Of a DNA stretch of 64,000 nucleotides, positions 8,561 through 18,742 are shown piece after piece. The stretch covers positions 1 through 64,000 of the forward strand of contig NZ_CYSP01000014.1 of the NCBI RefSeq assembly GCF_001298735.1, read 5' to 3'. The position numbers and the translations under genes are program-made. The stretch comes from Propionispora sp. 2/2-37 (GTDB lineage: Bacteria; Bacillota; Negativicutes; Propionisporales; Propionisporaceae). The notes under the pieces were generated by a model. That model saw only the letters and a program-made list of their open reading frames with translations, did not search any database and was not told where the DNA came from. The number at the start of each line of letters is the position of its first letter. Position 1 is the stretch's first letter.

Positions 8561-9241
8561 GTGGGGATTGTTTTAGATAACATAACGAAACACTATCGGA
8601 TGGGAGAAGAAACGGTGGCGGCGCTTGCCGGCGTTTCCCTAGCAGTTAAAGATGGTGAATTTGTGGCGATTATGGGACCTTCGGGCTCAGGAAAATCGAC
8701 AATAATGAATATTCTTGGTTGCCTTGACCGTCCGAGCAGTGGATCATACTTACTGGATGGTCAGGAAGTGGCTGGCTTGAACGATGACGAATTAGCAAGA
8801 ACACGGAATAAACGCATCGGTTTTGTTTTTCAAAACTTTAATTTATTATCCAGGGTTTCGGCCCTTGAAAATGTGGCATTGCCTTTAGTTTATGCCGGAG
8901 TTCCGGAAAAAGAGCGCTTACAACGGGCGGCCACGATGCTGGACTCTGTCGGATTGTCTGCCCGTAAGCGGCATTTACCAAATGAATTGTCCGGCGGGCA
9001 GCGTCAGCGGGTAGCCATCGCACGGGCGTTGATAAATGATCCTAGCATCATTATGGCTGATGAACCGACAGGCAATTTGGATAGCCGCTCCAGTGTGGAA
9101 ATCATGAAAATCTTTGGAGAACTGTACCAGCAAGACAAAACGGTGATTTTGGTTACCCATGAACCTGATATTGCCGAATATGCGAAACGGGTTATTATGG
9201 TTCGTGATGGATTGATTATCAGTGATGAACAAAGGAGCTAA
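8561..9241 (+). CDS. ABC transporter ATP-binding protein, MacB/LolD type
   Basis: 226 residues from GTG at 8561. Walker [10 protein letters not shown] (about 39-47), Q-loop VFQNFNLL, signature [15 protein letters not shown] (about 141-155), Walker [10 protein letters not shown] and switch His in VTHEP are all intact, so the ATPase should be active. The sequence is of the LolD/MacB/FtsE class that drives mechanotransmission pumps, not classic import or export. It sits 4 bp ahead of the cognate permease. Substrate (antibiotic, peptide, or lipid) cannot be told from sequence. Confidence 0.93.
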   Translation: MGIVLDNITKHYRMGEETVAALAGVSLAVKDGEFVAIMGPSGSGKSTIMNILGCLDRPSSGSYLLDGQEVAGLNDDELARTRNKRIGFVFQNFNLLSRVSALENVALPLVYAGVPEKERLQRAATMLDSVGLSARKRHLPNELSGGQRQRVAIARALINDPSIIMADEPTGNLDSRSSVEIMKIFGELYQQDKTVILVTHEPDIAEYAKRVIMVRDGLIISDEQRS

Positions 9242-9244
9242 ATT

Positions 9245-10459
9245 ATGTTTAAAGAAAGTATTGCCATTGCATTACGGGCGCTGCTGACCAATAAGCTCCG
9301 TTCTGTTCTAACCATGCTAGGGATTATTATCGGTGTTGGTGCAGTTATTGCCATGGTATCGATTGGTATGGGAGTTAGAGAAAAAGTGCAAAGTTCCATT
9401 GCCAGCCTGGGCAGCAATATGTTGATTATAACGCCGGGAGCGGCATCCTCTCAGGGCGTCCGTTCTGCTTCCGGGAGCAGTACCACATTACTATTAGTAG
9501 ATGCCGAATATATAAAAAAGACGGTACAAGGAATTGATTATGTAGTGCCTTCAGTGAGTAAATCCTATCAGATTATTGCCGGAAACCAGAACTGGACGAC
9601 TAGTGTACAGGGAATTACGCCTGAATACATGGCGATTCGAAGCCTAAATGTTGGCAGTGGCAGTTTTATTACTCAACAGCATATCAATTCCCGCAACCGG
9701 GTGGCTGTCTTGGGCTCTACTGTGGCGGCAAACCTGTTTGGTGAAACAAATCCGGTCGGGCAAAATATACGTATTAATAACACACCCTATCAGGTCGTCG
9801 GTGTTTTGGACAGCAAGGGACAGTCTGCTATGGGGCAGGATCAGGATGATGTTGTGATGATTCCGCTGACAACGGCCCAGGAACGGTTACTAGGCATCAC
9901 CTACATTAATTCTATTAGCGTCCAAGTAGGTCAAATGGAAGATATGGATCAGGTCCAGGTACAGATTACTTCTTTGTTGCGGCAACGCCATAAAATTACC
10001 GGAGACAAAGAGGATGACTTCACGGTTCGTAATTTAACCAGTATTATGGAAATGGCATCCGAAACAACAGAAACTATTACTCTATTGTTGGGAAGTATTG
10101 CAGCCATATCCTTACTGGTTGGCGGGATAGGCATTATGAATATTATGATGGTTTCGGTGACGGAACGGACGCGTGAAATAGGAATCAGAAAAGCCCTGGG
10201 GGCTACGTATAACAATATAATGCTGCAATTTCTAATTGAGTCTATCGTCATCGGGATCCTTGGTGGTACCGGCGGGATTGTCCTAGGCATTGTGGCGGCA
10301 TATGCCATTTCCATATTTGGCAGTTTGTCAACTGTTATATCACTTTGGTCAATCTTACTTTCTTTTGGCTTCTCGGTGGCTGTAGGATTATTCTTCGGCA
10401 TTTATCCTGCAAGAAAGGCAGCTCTACTGGATCCGATTGATGCATTGCGGTTTGAATAA
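9245..10459 (+). CDS. MacB-like ABC transporter permease (FtsX domain)
   Basis: 404 residues. Transmembrane helix 1 lies at about 18-42 (RSVLTMLGIIIGVGAVIAMV), followed by a large extracytoplasmic MacB periplasmic core domain (residues about 50-270) and three C-terminal helices starting at TETITLLLGSIAAISLLVGG with the FtsX coupling segment VTERTREIGIRKALGA. That is the MacB layout without its fused ATPase, which is the separate gene immediately upstream. Completes the four-gene export operon, followed by a terminator. Confidence 0.93.
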   Translation: MFKESIAIALRALLTNKLRSVLTMLGIIIGVGAVIAMVSIGMGVREKVQSSIASLGSNMLIITPGAASSQGVRSASGSSTTLLLVDAEYIKKTVQGIDYVVPSVSKSYQIIAGNQNWTTSVQGITPEYMAIRSLNVGSGSFITQQHINSRNRVAVLGSTVAANLFGETNPVGQNIRINNTPYQVVGVLDSKGQSAMGQDQDDVVMIPLTTAQERLLGITYINSISVQVGQMEDMDQVQVQITSLLRQRHKITGDKEDDFTVRNLTSIMEMASETTETITLLLGSIAAISLLVGGIGIMNIMMVSVTERTREIGIRKALGATYNNIMLQFLIESIVIGILGGTGGIVLGIVAAYAISIFGSLSTVISLWSILLSFGFSVAVGLFFGIYPARKAALLDPIDALRFE

Positions 10460-10537
10460 TTAAAGGAAAGCAGTACCATTGCTAGTCGAAAAATACAGCA
10501 TCATGAATTTAAGCGATTATAGCACTACAACTATAAA

Positions 10538-10572
10538 AAACAAGTCCGAAATTGGCTTCGGGCTTGTTTTTT
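10538..10572 (+). terminator. Efflux operon terminator
   Basis: CAAGTCCGAA (10541-10550) pairs with TTCGGGCTTG (10557-10566, one G-U), followed by seven T. The 62 bp after it up to the transporter gene holds nothing recognised. Confidence 0.9.
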
Positions 10573-10634
10573 TATGGTTGTAATGCAATTTTAAGTATAT
10601 GAACACAATAAATTTTCTGTAGAAATTACAACAT

Positions 10635-11968
10635 TTATGCATTTAATTTTAAATCAGACAAAATTTTATTTAGAAAATCAATGCGTAACGTGTAACGTTT
10701 ACTAATCAATGCACTGCAAAGATAAGCAATAGCTGGAACAATAGTAAAAAGAAATCCAATACCTTGAAGTGCTATTGGGTTTTGGACAGTGGCCCCTGCC
10801 TGATAGTTTACACCGGCTAAAACCCAGCCAATCAGCGCACCACCCAAGGCAAGACCTAGTTTTAAAACAAAAAGAGTACCGGCAAAACTAATTCCTGTTA
10901 AACGTTTTCCATATTTCCATTCCCCGTATTCAACCGTATCAGACATCATAACCCACTGGATCGGAGTAATCATCTGATGCAGAACACCAATGACAAATAT
11001 AAAAACAAATAAAGTAAACAAAGCATTCATCGGGACAAAAACATAATCAGGCTGATAAAGGCAAGAAACCAATTAGACCAGTAAAAAACAGTAACTTTAC
11101 AGATATGATCAGATAAAGGCTTGGCTAGAGCACTTCCTAATAAATTGCCTATCGAATAAATAGCAAGAAAAAACGCAAAATAACCGGCATTGCCAAGAAT
11201 ATAGGTAACATAGTACATCATAGCACCGCCGCGGACAGATACGGCTAAAATATTTAAAAGGGTCAGCATCCCGACAATTCTCCATTGATCATTGTGCAAG
11301 ATAGCCTGGATATCTTTTTTTATACTAGATGTGTCTGCTTTCGTTGCCTGTATTCTTTCCCGTGTACAGGCAAAACAAATGATAAACATGATGGCAGCAA
11401 TAACGGCAAGTATACTGATACCCCCCTGGTAACCCCAGGCCTGGTCGCCTTTGCCGATAAACTCTGCCAAAGGTGCCATAAGTACTGTGCTTAGCATACC
11501 ACCGGCGGTTGCAAGAACAAAACGATACGATTGTAAAGACATACGTTGGTCAGGATCCGTGGTAATAACGCCACCTAAGGCACAATAGGGAATATTTACG
11601 GCGGTATATAATAAAGTCAATAGGGTATAAGTTGCTGCAGCAAAGATCATTTTACCTTCCAGACTCAGACTGGGAGTACTATAAGTAAGAATACAGGATA
11701 ATGTGAAAGGAACGGCACCAAACAACAAATACGGTCTAAATTGTCCCCAACGGGAACGTGTTCGGTCAGCTATTAGTCCCATAATAGGATCGGATATGGC
11801 ATCAAGAACGCGGGCAAATAAAAACATGGTTCCGACAAACCACGATGGGATACCGAAAATATCTGTATAAAAAAACATCAAATATAGCATGACGTTATCA
11901 AAGACAATATGGCTGGCGGCATCGCCCAAGCCATAGCCTATTTTTTCTGTCCGTGACAATACACTCAT
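10635..11968 (-). pseudogene. GPH/MelB-type sugar:cation symporter (YicJ-like), frameshifted
   Basis: Two overlapping reverse-strand frames together make one normal ~445-residue glycoside-pentoside-hexuronide symporter. The first part (start ATG at 11968 after GGAGG; stop at 11027) has the family N terminus RTEKIGYGLGDAASH and nine or so membrane helices up to FISLIMF; the second frame continues with VPMNALFTLFVFIFVIG and the diagnostic SDTVEYGEWKYGKRLTGI. The switch falls at a run of five A (11037-11041, T on the coding strand), so one base has been lost or gained, or was misread. It would import the alpha-xyloside cleaved by the next gene product. If the shift is real the transporter is dead. 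Confidence 0.85.
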
Positions 11969-12009
11969 TTTTCCAACCTCCATTTTGTTAGTAGAAACAA
12001 TGGTTAAGG

Positions 12010-14340
12010 TTAAAGAATTATTTGCAGTTCTTTTGTTCCAGGTTTAAGTCGGATGCGAACTCCCAAGTTTTCCTGTTCTCCTATACATTCTCCTGAAAGT
12101 GAAGTTACGGGAAGATATTTACCCCGTAAAATCAAGAAACATGGTTTCGTTATTCCGGTAAAACTAGCGTATAGAGTATTACGTTGGCGGGTTACAATTG
12201 CAGTTAATGCTGCAGTACCTTCTAGGTTGTAGATTGTAGTTGTTGCCGTGTGACCGTTCTGCAAGGCGAAAAGATGTAATTCCAATTGATCAATATACTC
12301 ATAATCGGGGCGTTCTTGATTGGCGCCAATGGGCAATAAAGTGTTTTCGCGTACATAAACCGGAAGACTAAAAAAGTCGTGAGTTTCCTTGTGCCAAGTT
12401 CCGCCGGCTAGTTCTTCATTGCTAAATAAATGGGTCCAACAACCTGAAGGTAAATAAAAACTAACTGTCCCGGCGTCATTAAAAATAGGAGCGACTAAAA
12501 CGGAATCGCCTAACATATATTGGCGGTCCAAATATTCACAGCCGGGATCTTGGGGAAATTCTAACCACATGGCTCTCATAACAGGTAATCCACGTTTGGC
12601 AGCTACAACAGCTATTGCATAGAGATAAGGCATTAAGCGGCATTTCCAGTTAGTAAAAAAACGTAGGACGTCAACCGCTTCTTCATCATATAGCCAGGGT
12701 ACCCGGTAAGATTTGCTGCCATGTAGCCTGCTATGGCTAGATAAGAGTCCAAAAGCGCACCAGCGTTTATACACATGAGCGGAAGCAGTATTTTCAAAAC
12801 CACCGATGTCATGACTCCAAAAACCAAAGCCTGACAGGCTTAAAGACAGGCCACCACGCAGGCTTTCCGCCATTGATTCAAAAGTAGCGTAGCAATCACC
12901 ACCCCAATGAACGGGAAAAGATTGACTGCCAACAGTCGCCGAACGGGCAAACAACACGGTATTACGGCTACCTTTTTTTGACTGCAGCAGGTCAAATACT
13001 GTTTTATTAAATAAATAAGTATAATAATTATGCATTTTTTGTGGGTCGGAGCCATCATAATATGTAACATCGGTTGGAATTCGTTCGCCAAAATCGGTTT
13101 TAAAACAGTCAATACCCATGTCGACTAACCGTTCCAAATAGCCACTATACCAGCGGCAGGCTGCTGGGTTGGTAAAATCGACAATAGCCTGGCCGGGTTG
13201 CCATTTATCCCATTGCCATATATTCCCTTCTTTATTTTTAAGAAAGTAACTGTTTTCCATCCCTTCAGGAAATAATGCTGACTGTTGACTGATATAAGGA
13301 TTGATCCAAACGCATATCTTTAATCCTTTGGCCTTTAGACGTTGTATCATCCCCTGAGGATCGGGAAAAACCGTAGAGTCCCATTCGAAATTACACCAAT
13401 GAAAAGCTTTCATCCAAAAACAGTCAAAATGAAAAACATGTAATGTCAGGGAACGTTGTTTCATACCATTGACAAAACTGTTAACGGTTTGTTCGTCATA
13501 ACTTGTGGTGAAAGATGTCGTCAGCCATAGACCAAAGGACCAGGCCGGCGGTAGGGAGGGACGCCCGGTTAAGAGCGTATAGCGCTCAAGTACTTCCTTA
13601 GGCGTGGGTCCATCGATGATATAATATTCCAGGGATTCTCCTGGTACATTAAATTGTACTTTAGAGACTTTTTCTGAGGCTATTTCAAGGGAAACCAGTT
13701 CAGGATGATTGACAAAAACTCCATATCCATGATTTGTCAGGTAAAAAGGTATATTTTTATAGGCTTGTTCGGTACTGGTACCGCCATCGCGGTTCCAGGT
13801 TTCAATAATTTGTCCGTTTTTTACAAAAGCAGTGAAATGTTCGCCTAAGCCATAAACAGTCTCACCAACTTGCAAGTCCAGACGTTCATACATATAGGTT
13901 TGTTTAGTTGTTAGATTTTTAGCATATCCTGATGATTTGACATTGCTGCAGGTAATCTGTTTGTCGTTATGCAGAAATTTGATTTTCCAATTTTCTGATT
14001 TACTGATAGATAGACTTAATTGACCCGTTTGCAAAGTAGCTTGATTGGCTTTATTACTGCATTGTACGATGCAATGATTGTCGAAATGAAGCTTGAAATG
14101 AGGTTTGGTAGGATAAATACCTTTGAAATGCTCTATCCGGACGCCAATTACACCGGACATAGGGGAGAAAAAGCGATAGGTAAATAGCGAAACATCTAAT
14201 TGGTCTTCTCTTAACTCCACATTTCTCGGGGTTACAAAAGCAACTAATTCTTTTTCATGGATTTGAATCTCATGTACATAGAGTGGGGATAATATGTCCA
14301 GAGTTTCCTGAACAAGCCAATTGCCATCGCTAACTTTCAT
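12010..14340 (-). CDS. yicI: Alpha-xylosidase, GH31 (YicI type)
   Basis: 776 residues and nearly collinear with E. coli YicI. The nucleophile Asp416 sits in TDFGERIPTD and the acid/base Asp482 in HWGGDCYA, the same numbers as in YicI, when the protein starts at ATG 14340. That start is about 9 nt from AAAGGA; the in-frame ATG at 14349 directly abuts the ribosome site. The enzyme releases alpha-xylose from isoprimeverose-like oligosaccharides in the cytoplasm. It precedes the GPH transporter on the same strand, matching the yicJI pairing, with a divergent AraC regulator behind it. Confidence 0.95.
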   Translation of the reverse strand: MKVSDGNWLVQETLDILSPLYVHEIQIHEKELVAFVTPRNVELREDQLDVSLFTYRFFSPMSGVIGVRIEHFKGIYPTKPHFKLHFDNHCIVQCSNKANQATLQTGQLSLSISKSENWKIKFLHNDKQITCSNVKSSGYAKNLTTKQTYMYERLDLQVGETVYGLGEHFTAFVKNGQIIETWNRDGGTSTEQAYKNIPFYLTNHGYGVFVNHPELVSLEIASEKVSKVQFNVPGESLEYYIIDGPTPKEVLERYTLLTGRPSLPPAWSFGLWLTTSFTTSYDEQTVNSFVNGMKQRSLTLHVFHFDCFWMKAFHWCNFEWDSTVFPDPQGMIQRLKAKGLKICVWINPYISQQSALFPEGMENSYFLKNKEGNIWQWDKWQPGQAIVDFTNPAACRWYSGYLERLVDMGIDCFKTDFGERIPTDVTYYDGSDPQKMHNYYTYLFNKTVFDLLQSKKGSRNTVLFARSATVGSQSFPVHWGGDCYATFESMAESLRGGLSLSLSGFGFWSHDIGGFENTASAHVYKRWCAFGLLSSHSRLHGSKSYRVPWLYDEEAVDVLRFFTNWKCRLMPYLYAIAVVAAKRGLPVMRAMWLEFPQDPGCEYLDRQYMLGDSVLVAPIFNDAGTVSFYLPSGCWTHLFSNEELAGGTWHKETHDFFSLPVYVRENTLLPIGANQERPDYEYIDQLELHLFALQNGHTATTTIYNLEGTAALTAIVTRQRNTLYASFTGITKPCFLILRGKYLPVTSLSGECIGEQENLGVRIRLKPGTKELQIIL

Positions 14341-14360
14341 AATAATCATTCCTTTAATTT

Positions 14361-14390
14361 ATATGTTTGTTGAAACGACCAACAAATATG
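14361..14390. promoter_or_regulatory. Candidate operator in the yicI-araC intergenic region
   Basis: Inverted repeat TTTGTTG (14366-14372) / CAACAAA (14380-14386) flanked by further AT symmetry, just upstream of the yicI ribosome site. It is a reasonable target for the divergent AraC protein. The rest of this 276-bp gap (to 14616) is very AT-rich; no clear promoter pair stands out. Confidence 0.4.
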
Positions 14391-14616
14391 ATAAACTAAT
14401 ATATATAACCTTGCTCCTTTCTTAATAGTCGTAATTTTCTGCTATATCTTATTATAGGAGGATTTATGGGGATACTCTTGCATTATATTGATTTTTTATA
14501 TTAATATAATGATATTTTTTGATTAATATATTTTGTAGTTTTTAAAACAAAATAAGAGTATGTTTGTGTTATAAAGTGTACTTTTTCTAATATTGATATT
14601 TATGAGAGGTGGATGG

Positions 14617-15492
14617 ATGGATAAGTCGATATTGAAAGAGAATCGCATTCATGGCAGTTCATTGTTTCCGCTTGGAACTTATAAGATGGTATGTCAACAG
14701 GGGGATAAAATACTTGATTGTCACTGGCATGAAGAGTGGGAATTCTTATTGGTAAAGGAAGGTTGTGCGGTATTTCAAATAGAGACATCTTATTACGAGC
14801 TTCATGCCGGACAAGCAATTTTTATAAATGGAAGTAATATTCACGCCGGACATCCATTAAATCATTTACCTTGTACTTATTATGCACTTGTCTTCGATCC
14901 GCTTTTTTTATGTAGTCATGGTTTCGATATTCTTCAGGTTAATTTTATTGATCCACTAGTAAAAAGACAATTAATATTACCTGAATTTATAAGTGGGCAG
15001 GAGGAATGGGAGAAAAAGATAATAAATAGGCTATTAACCATATTTACTATTTGTTCGGAGGTACCTCATGGGTATGAATTAGCAGTTAAGGCTGAACTTT
15101 TGATGATTTTGTGTGAATTCATACAGAATAAAAATATGCAAAAAGTAGAAAAAAACATTTCCGCAAGCTATAAATCAGGGCAAATGAAAAAAATCATTCA
15201 TTATATTCACACGAATTACAATAAAAAGATCAGTATAAAAAATCTTTCCGAAGTTGTCGGGCTAAGTGAAGGGCATTTTTGTCGTTTCTTTAAACAGATT
15301 ATGAGACAGACACCGATTGAATATATCAATGCTTATCGGGTTCATATTGCTACCCGAATGATAAAAGAAACTGACAGAAAAATTTTGGAAGTCGCATTAA
15401 GTGTTGGCTTTGACAATTTAAGCTATTTTTATAGTGTTTTCAAAAAACATACACATTGTACTCCATTGGAATACCGGAAAACTAAAAGATAA
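14617..15492 (+). CDS. AraC family transcriptional regulator
   Basis: 291 residues from the ATG at 14617, just after AGAGGTGG. N-terminal cupin sensor domain (CHWHEEWEFLLVKEG, then ELHAGQAIFINGSNIHAG) and two C-terminal helix-turn-helix motifs (ISIKNLSEVVGLSEGHFCRFFKQ and ILEVALSVGFDNLSYFYSVFKK, each read as separate segments) ending in the AraC signature TPLEYRKTKR. Divergent from yicI and its transporter, so it probably activates them in response to an alpha-xyloside. Confidence 0.92.
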   Translation: MDKSILKENRIHGSSLFPLGTYKMVCQQGDKILDCHWHEEWEFLLVKEGCAVFQIETSYYELHAGQAIFINGSNIHAGHPLNHLPCTYYALVFDPLFLCSHGFDILQVNFIDPLVKRQLILPEFISGQEEWEKKIINRLLTIFTICSEVPHGYELAVKAELLMILCEFIQNKNMQKVEKNISASYKSGQMKKIIHYIHTNYNKKISIKNLSEVVGLSEGHFCRFFKQIMRQTPIEYINAYRVHIATRMIKETDRKILEVALSVGFDNLSYFYSVFKKHTHCTPLEYRKTKR

Positions 15493-15524
15493 CGTTAGCG
15501 CATACATATAGTTTTAATATATGA

Positions 15525-15561
15525 AAACCCGCTATCAATAAAGTTTGTTGAAAGCGGGTTT
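15525..15561. terminator. Bidirectional terminator between araC-type gene and MoaD-like gene
   Basis: AAACCCGCT (15525-15533) pairs with AGCGGGTTT (15553-15561). The reverse strand has the better T run (GGGTTTTC), so it mainly serves the MoaD-like gene. Confidence 0.7.
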
Positions 15562-15583
15562 AGAATTCTATTTTATAATTCCC

Positions 15584-15817
15584 TCAATTATTCTTTGTTG
15601 GCAACAGATCAATCCGATCTCCATCATCTAATGCGTACCTGACATCACAAGCATGACCATTGACTTTAATTGAGCCTACCTCGGATTCCAATATCTCCAA
15701 TTCCTCCAATAATTCTTTAACAAGGATACTTTCCGATACGTCGACAGCCAACACGCCGCTTGTGCTGGAAGGTGCATATTTCTTAAGCTCGGCAAATAAT
15801 CTTACCTCAATTACCAT
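15584..15817 (-). CDS. MoaD/ThiS-like ubiquitin-fold protein lacking the C-terminal GG
   Basis: 77 residues from ATG 15817 (AGGGAGAG about 11 nt upstream). The pattern IEVRLFAELKKYAPS...LLEELEI...IKVNGHACDVRYALDDGDRIDLLP is the beta-grasp fold of MoaD/ThiS sulfur carriers. These need a C-terminal Gly-Gly for adenylation and thiocarboxylate formation, but this one ends LLPTKNN, so it cannot act as a standard sulfur donor as written. No moaE, moeB or thiF gene is near. Monocistronic. It may be a structural or regulatory beta-grasp protein. The 180 bp from 15818 to 16000 hold nothing recognised. Confidence 0.7.
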   Translation of the reverse strand: MVIEVRLFAELKKYAPSSTSGVLAVDVSESILVKELLEELEILESEVGSIKVNGHACDVRYALDDGDRIDLLPTKNN

Positions 15818-16000
15818 TAATAAAACACTCTCCCTGTTATCCAGATACACACATGATTCATGTGCAATAAAAGATTCAAATTTTATCTTGGGCACAAATA
15901 CAATACATTTGATTATAGCTATTCGCCACTAAGTTTAAAAATTCCTTCAAAATGTAAAAAAATGGAATATATTTTCTTGTGTTTTCTAAATGTATTCTGC

Positions 16001-16029
16001 TTGACATCAGTATATGGTTTTGCTATAGT
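16001..16029 (+). promoter_or_regulatory. Promoter of the aroF-tyrA T-box transcript
   Basis: Consensus TTGACA (16001-16006), 17-bp spacer, TATAGT (16024-16029), about 20 bp before the T-box leader. Confidence 0.8.
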
Positions 16030-16049
16030 AATCTTAATTAATTAACTAT

Positions 16050-16307
16050 GCTAAAACGTGATGAGCAGGAGAAGTAAATCAGATTTATTTTTCAGAGAGC
16101 CGGGGGATGGTGGAACCCGGTAAGTAAACTGATTGAAATACACCTGGGAGCAGCAGGTCGAAATAGAAGTAGACTTTGCCGGAGCGCCACCGTTATCATA
16201 GGCTAGGGTATCAGATTTTATCTCGTACCTGAGTAAAGCGGCTTGCAATGCAAGCAGGGTGGTACCGCGGGCTTATATCCCGTCCCTGATTGGGGACGGG
16301 ATTTTTT
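16050..16307 (+). ncRNA. T-box leader, tyrosine-specific (UAC specifier)
   Basis: All landmarks of a T-box riboregulator are present: AGAGAG loop (16094-16099), a distal stem I hairpin GCCGGGGGATGG...AACCCGG, a specifier loop reading GAAATACA with UAC (Tyr) at 16139-16141 before a purine, the conserved T-box AGGGTGGTACCGCG (16256-16269) and a terminator with TCCCGTCCC (16278-16286) / GGGACGGGA (16293-16301) and T6. Uncharged tRNA-Tyr should stabilise the antiterminator and switch on aroF-tyrA, which fits the pathway. Specifier assignment is by eye. Confidence 0.93.
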
Positions 16308-16345
16308 GTGTTCTTTTGAAATAATTTATTATGGAGGAATGCTTT

Positions 16346-17362
16346 ATGATTATTGTGATGAGTCAACAGGCTATTGAGGAAGAAATAAACCGAATTATCG
16401 ATAAACTAACAGAATATGGTTTAACCCCTCATTTGTCAAGGGGAACTACACGAACTATTATTGGTGTTATTGGTGATAAAAAGTTAATTGCCGAACTTCC
16501 CATGGAAGCGATGCCGGGAGTAGAAAAAACAATAGTAGTTAGTGAAAGTTATAAATTAGTCAGTCGTAATTTTAAGCAGGAAGACAGTATTATTGAAGTT
16601 GATGGAGTGAAAATAGGCGGAAAGAATCTCAGTATAATGGCAGGTCCGTGTGCGGTAGAAAGTCTGGAACAGCTTTTAGAATCTGCCAGGATTGTTAAAG
16701 CGGCGGGAGCACAATTTTTAAGAGGCGGAGCCTACAAGCCGCGGACATCACCATATGCCTTTCAGGGGTTGGAAAGAAAAGGACTGGAGTTCCTGGCAAA
16801 AGCAAGAGCCAAGACAGGATTAAAGATTGTTACAGAAGTAGTGGATGTAGAATCTGTACCTATTGTTAGTGAATATGCCGATATGCTCCAAATTGGTGCC
16901 AGAAATATGCAAAATTTCCAGTTGCTTAAAACAATTGGGAAAACTAAAAAACCTGTGCTGTTAAAGCGAGGATTAGCTGCGACGATTAATGAATGGTTAA
17001 ATGCGGCGGAGTATATTATGAGTGAAGGTAATTACAACGTAGTTTTGTGTGAACGTGGTATTCGTACTTTTGAAGATTATACACGAAATACCTTGGATTT
17101 AAGTGCTGTTGCTGCGGTAAAAAATATCAGCCATTTACCGGTAATTGTAGATCCAAGTCATGGAACCGGCAAATGGAGGTTGGTTCGTCCGATGTCCCGT
17201 GCGGCCGTTGCTACCGGTGCTGATGGTTTAATGATCGAGGTGCATCCTGATCCCAGCAAGGCGTTATCTGATGGAAAACAATCGCTCACTCCGGAAAACT
17301 TTTCTCTGGTTATGCAAGAAATAGCTGCTATTGCTGCCCTTGGGGGTAAGGTGCTGTCATGA
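16346..17362 (+). CDS. aroF: 3-Deoxy-7-phosphoheptulonate (DAHP) synthase
   Basis: 338 residues from ATG 16346, eight bases after GGAGG (the ATG at 16331 contains the ribosome site itself). An N-terminal ferredoxin/ACT-like regulatory domain of about 70 residues ([16 protein letters not shown]) precedes a KDO8P-synthase-like TIM barrel with [38 protein letters not shown] and DPSHGTGK. This is the type found in Thermotoga and many Firmicutes, feedback-controlled through the N-terminal domain. First step of the shikimate pathway; T-box controlled and overlapping tyrA. Confidence 0.95.
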   Translation: MIIVMSQQAIEEEINRIIDKLTEYGLTPHLSRGTTRTIIGVIGDKKLIAELPMEAMPGVEKTIVVSESYKLVSRNFKQEDSIIEVDGVKIGGKNLSIMAGPCAVESLEQLLESARIVKAAGAQFLRGGAYKPRTSPYAFQGLERKGLEFLAKARAKTGLKIVTEVVDVESVPIVSEYADMLQIGARNMQNFQLLKTIGKTKKPVLLKRGLAATINEWLNAAEYIMSEGNYNVVLCERGIRTFEDYTRNTLDLSAVAAVKNISHLPVIVDPSHGTGKWRLVRPMSRAAVATGADGLMIEVHPDPSKALSDGKQSLTPENFSLVMQEIAAIAALGGKVLS

Positions 17363-18228
17363 GCAAGATTCATATTTGTATTATCGGTATGGGCCTTATC
17401 GGTGGATCACTTGGTTTGGCCTTAAAAGAAGCTTCTTATGATCAATTTAACATAACAGCTGTTGATAATAATCCGCAGTCATTGAAGATAGCAGTGGAAC
17501 GTGGTGCAGCTGATCAGATATGTACAGAACCCAGTCAGGGAGTCAGGAAGGCGGATATTGTTTTTATTTGTACTCCTGTCCTGCAAATTGTACCTATCGT
17601 TGAGCAAATATTGCCGTTTTTAAAAAAAGAAACCATTATAACCGATGTTGGTAGTACGAAAGAATATCTTGCCGAAAAAATTAATGCAATTCTTCCGGCA
17701 GGTATAAGTTATGTTGGTGGTCATCCCATGGCAGGCAGAGAGCAAAGCGGGATTGAAGCAGCGGATAAAACGCTATTTCGTAATAAATGGTATATTTTCA
17801 TTCCGGAAGTGTCCACTTCACTGCAGGCGCTGAAGGCAGTTACACATATTATTGAATATACCGGAGCAAACATCACGACAATGAAAGTGAAGGAGCATGA
17901 CCGGTGTGCTGCGGTTATCAGTCACGTGCCACATGTAGCGGCAGCTTCGATGGTAAATTTGCTTGATTTTTCTCACGATGCCGACGAAAGCTTAAAATTG
18001 GCCGGAGGAGGATTCCGGGATACGACCCGTATTGCTTCATCTAATGCCGATATGTGGGCAGATATATGTTTGACCAATGGGGCAGCCATTACGGATGGCC
18101 TGGAAGATTTGCGGAGTTTGTTGGCTCAAGTCATTCTTGATATTGAAAGGGGAAACCGGCAGGCTATTCATGATTTTTTTAGTGTGGCCAAAAAACGGCG
18201 TGATGCATTGCTTAACATGTCGCTTTAG
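17359..18228 (+). CDS. tyrA: Prephenate dehydrogenase
   Basis: 289 residues; its ATG overlaps the aroF stop (ATGA), so translation is coupled. Rossmann NAD site [13 protein letters not shown] at about 9-21, STKEY and [16 protein letters not shown] catalytic region with the conserved His, and the helical C-terminal dimerisation domain with [11 protein letters not shown]. No ACT domain at the C terminus. It oxidatively decarboxylates prephenate to 4-hydroxyphenylpyruvate for tyrosine synthesis, in line with the Tyr-specific leader in front of the operon. Confidence 0.95.
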   Translation: MSKIHICIIGMGLIGGSLGLALKEASYDQFNITAVDNNPQSLKIAVERGAADQICTEPSQGVRKADIVFICTPVLQIVPIVEQILPFLKKETIITDVGSTKEYLAEKINAILPAGISYVGGHPMAGREQSGIEAADKTLFRNKWYIFIPEVSTSLQALKAVTHIIEYTGANITTMKVKEHDRCAAVISHVPHVAAASMVNLLDFSHDADESLKLAGGGFRDTTRIASSNADMWADICLTNGAAITDGLEDLRSLLAQVILDIERGNRQAIHDFFSVAKKRRDALLNMSL

Positions 18229-18270
18229 TTTATTTGTTATACTTGTCTTAGAATAAAGCTTGTAGCTGCG

Positions 18271-18537
18271 TTAGCTTTCTTTTTCAATTATTTTATTAGT
18301 TAGGGCTGACTTAACGGTTACCCCAGGAAGGTTACCCAGTCTGCCGGTTAGGGCGCCTATCTCATCGGTATTTCCTTCAATAATAAGTGCAATTACACCT
18401 ACATTTTCCCCATGCTTGGGAATTCCCATCCGGCCGGTAATCAAGTGACCATATTGACTTAGAATCTGGTTCACACGATTAGCTATAGCTGAAGGTTCCT
18501 CAATAATAATTCCAACGACACCAATACGTTTTCCCAT
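18271..18537 (-). CDS. TM1266-family putative regulator (iron-only hydrogenase system type)
   Basis: 88 residues: KRIGVVGIIIEEPSAIANRVNQILSQYG followed by MGIPKHGENVGVIALIIEG, the ACT/NikR-C-like ferredoxin fold of the TM1266 family, members of which often lie next to [FeFe]-hydrogenase maturation genes. None of those is in view here. The sequence quoted is read in two separate segments. Convergent with tyrA. Role is inferred only by family association. Confidence 0.8.
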   Translation of the reverse strand: MGKRIGVVGIIIEEPSAIANRVNQILSQYGHLITGRMGIPKHGENVGVIALIIEGNTDEIGALTGRLGNLPGVTVKSALTNKIIEKES

Positions 18538-18742
18538 ATAATACCGCCTCCTTGAAGGATTAAAGCTCTATCTTAGCAACCTGAAATTTTCTTATACCTC
18601 AATTATACACTAGGAGGAGAAAAGATAAGAAAAAATTGACATTTTAAATGACCCAGCATTATTGTAACCTCAGTATTTTATCTTGCATAGTATATAAGGA
18701 AATCAGAATAAGGTGGATTCTATTATACTGGGAGGTAAAATC

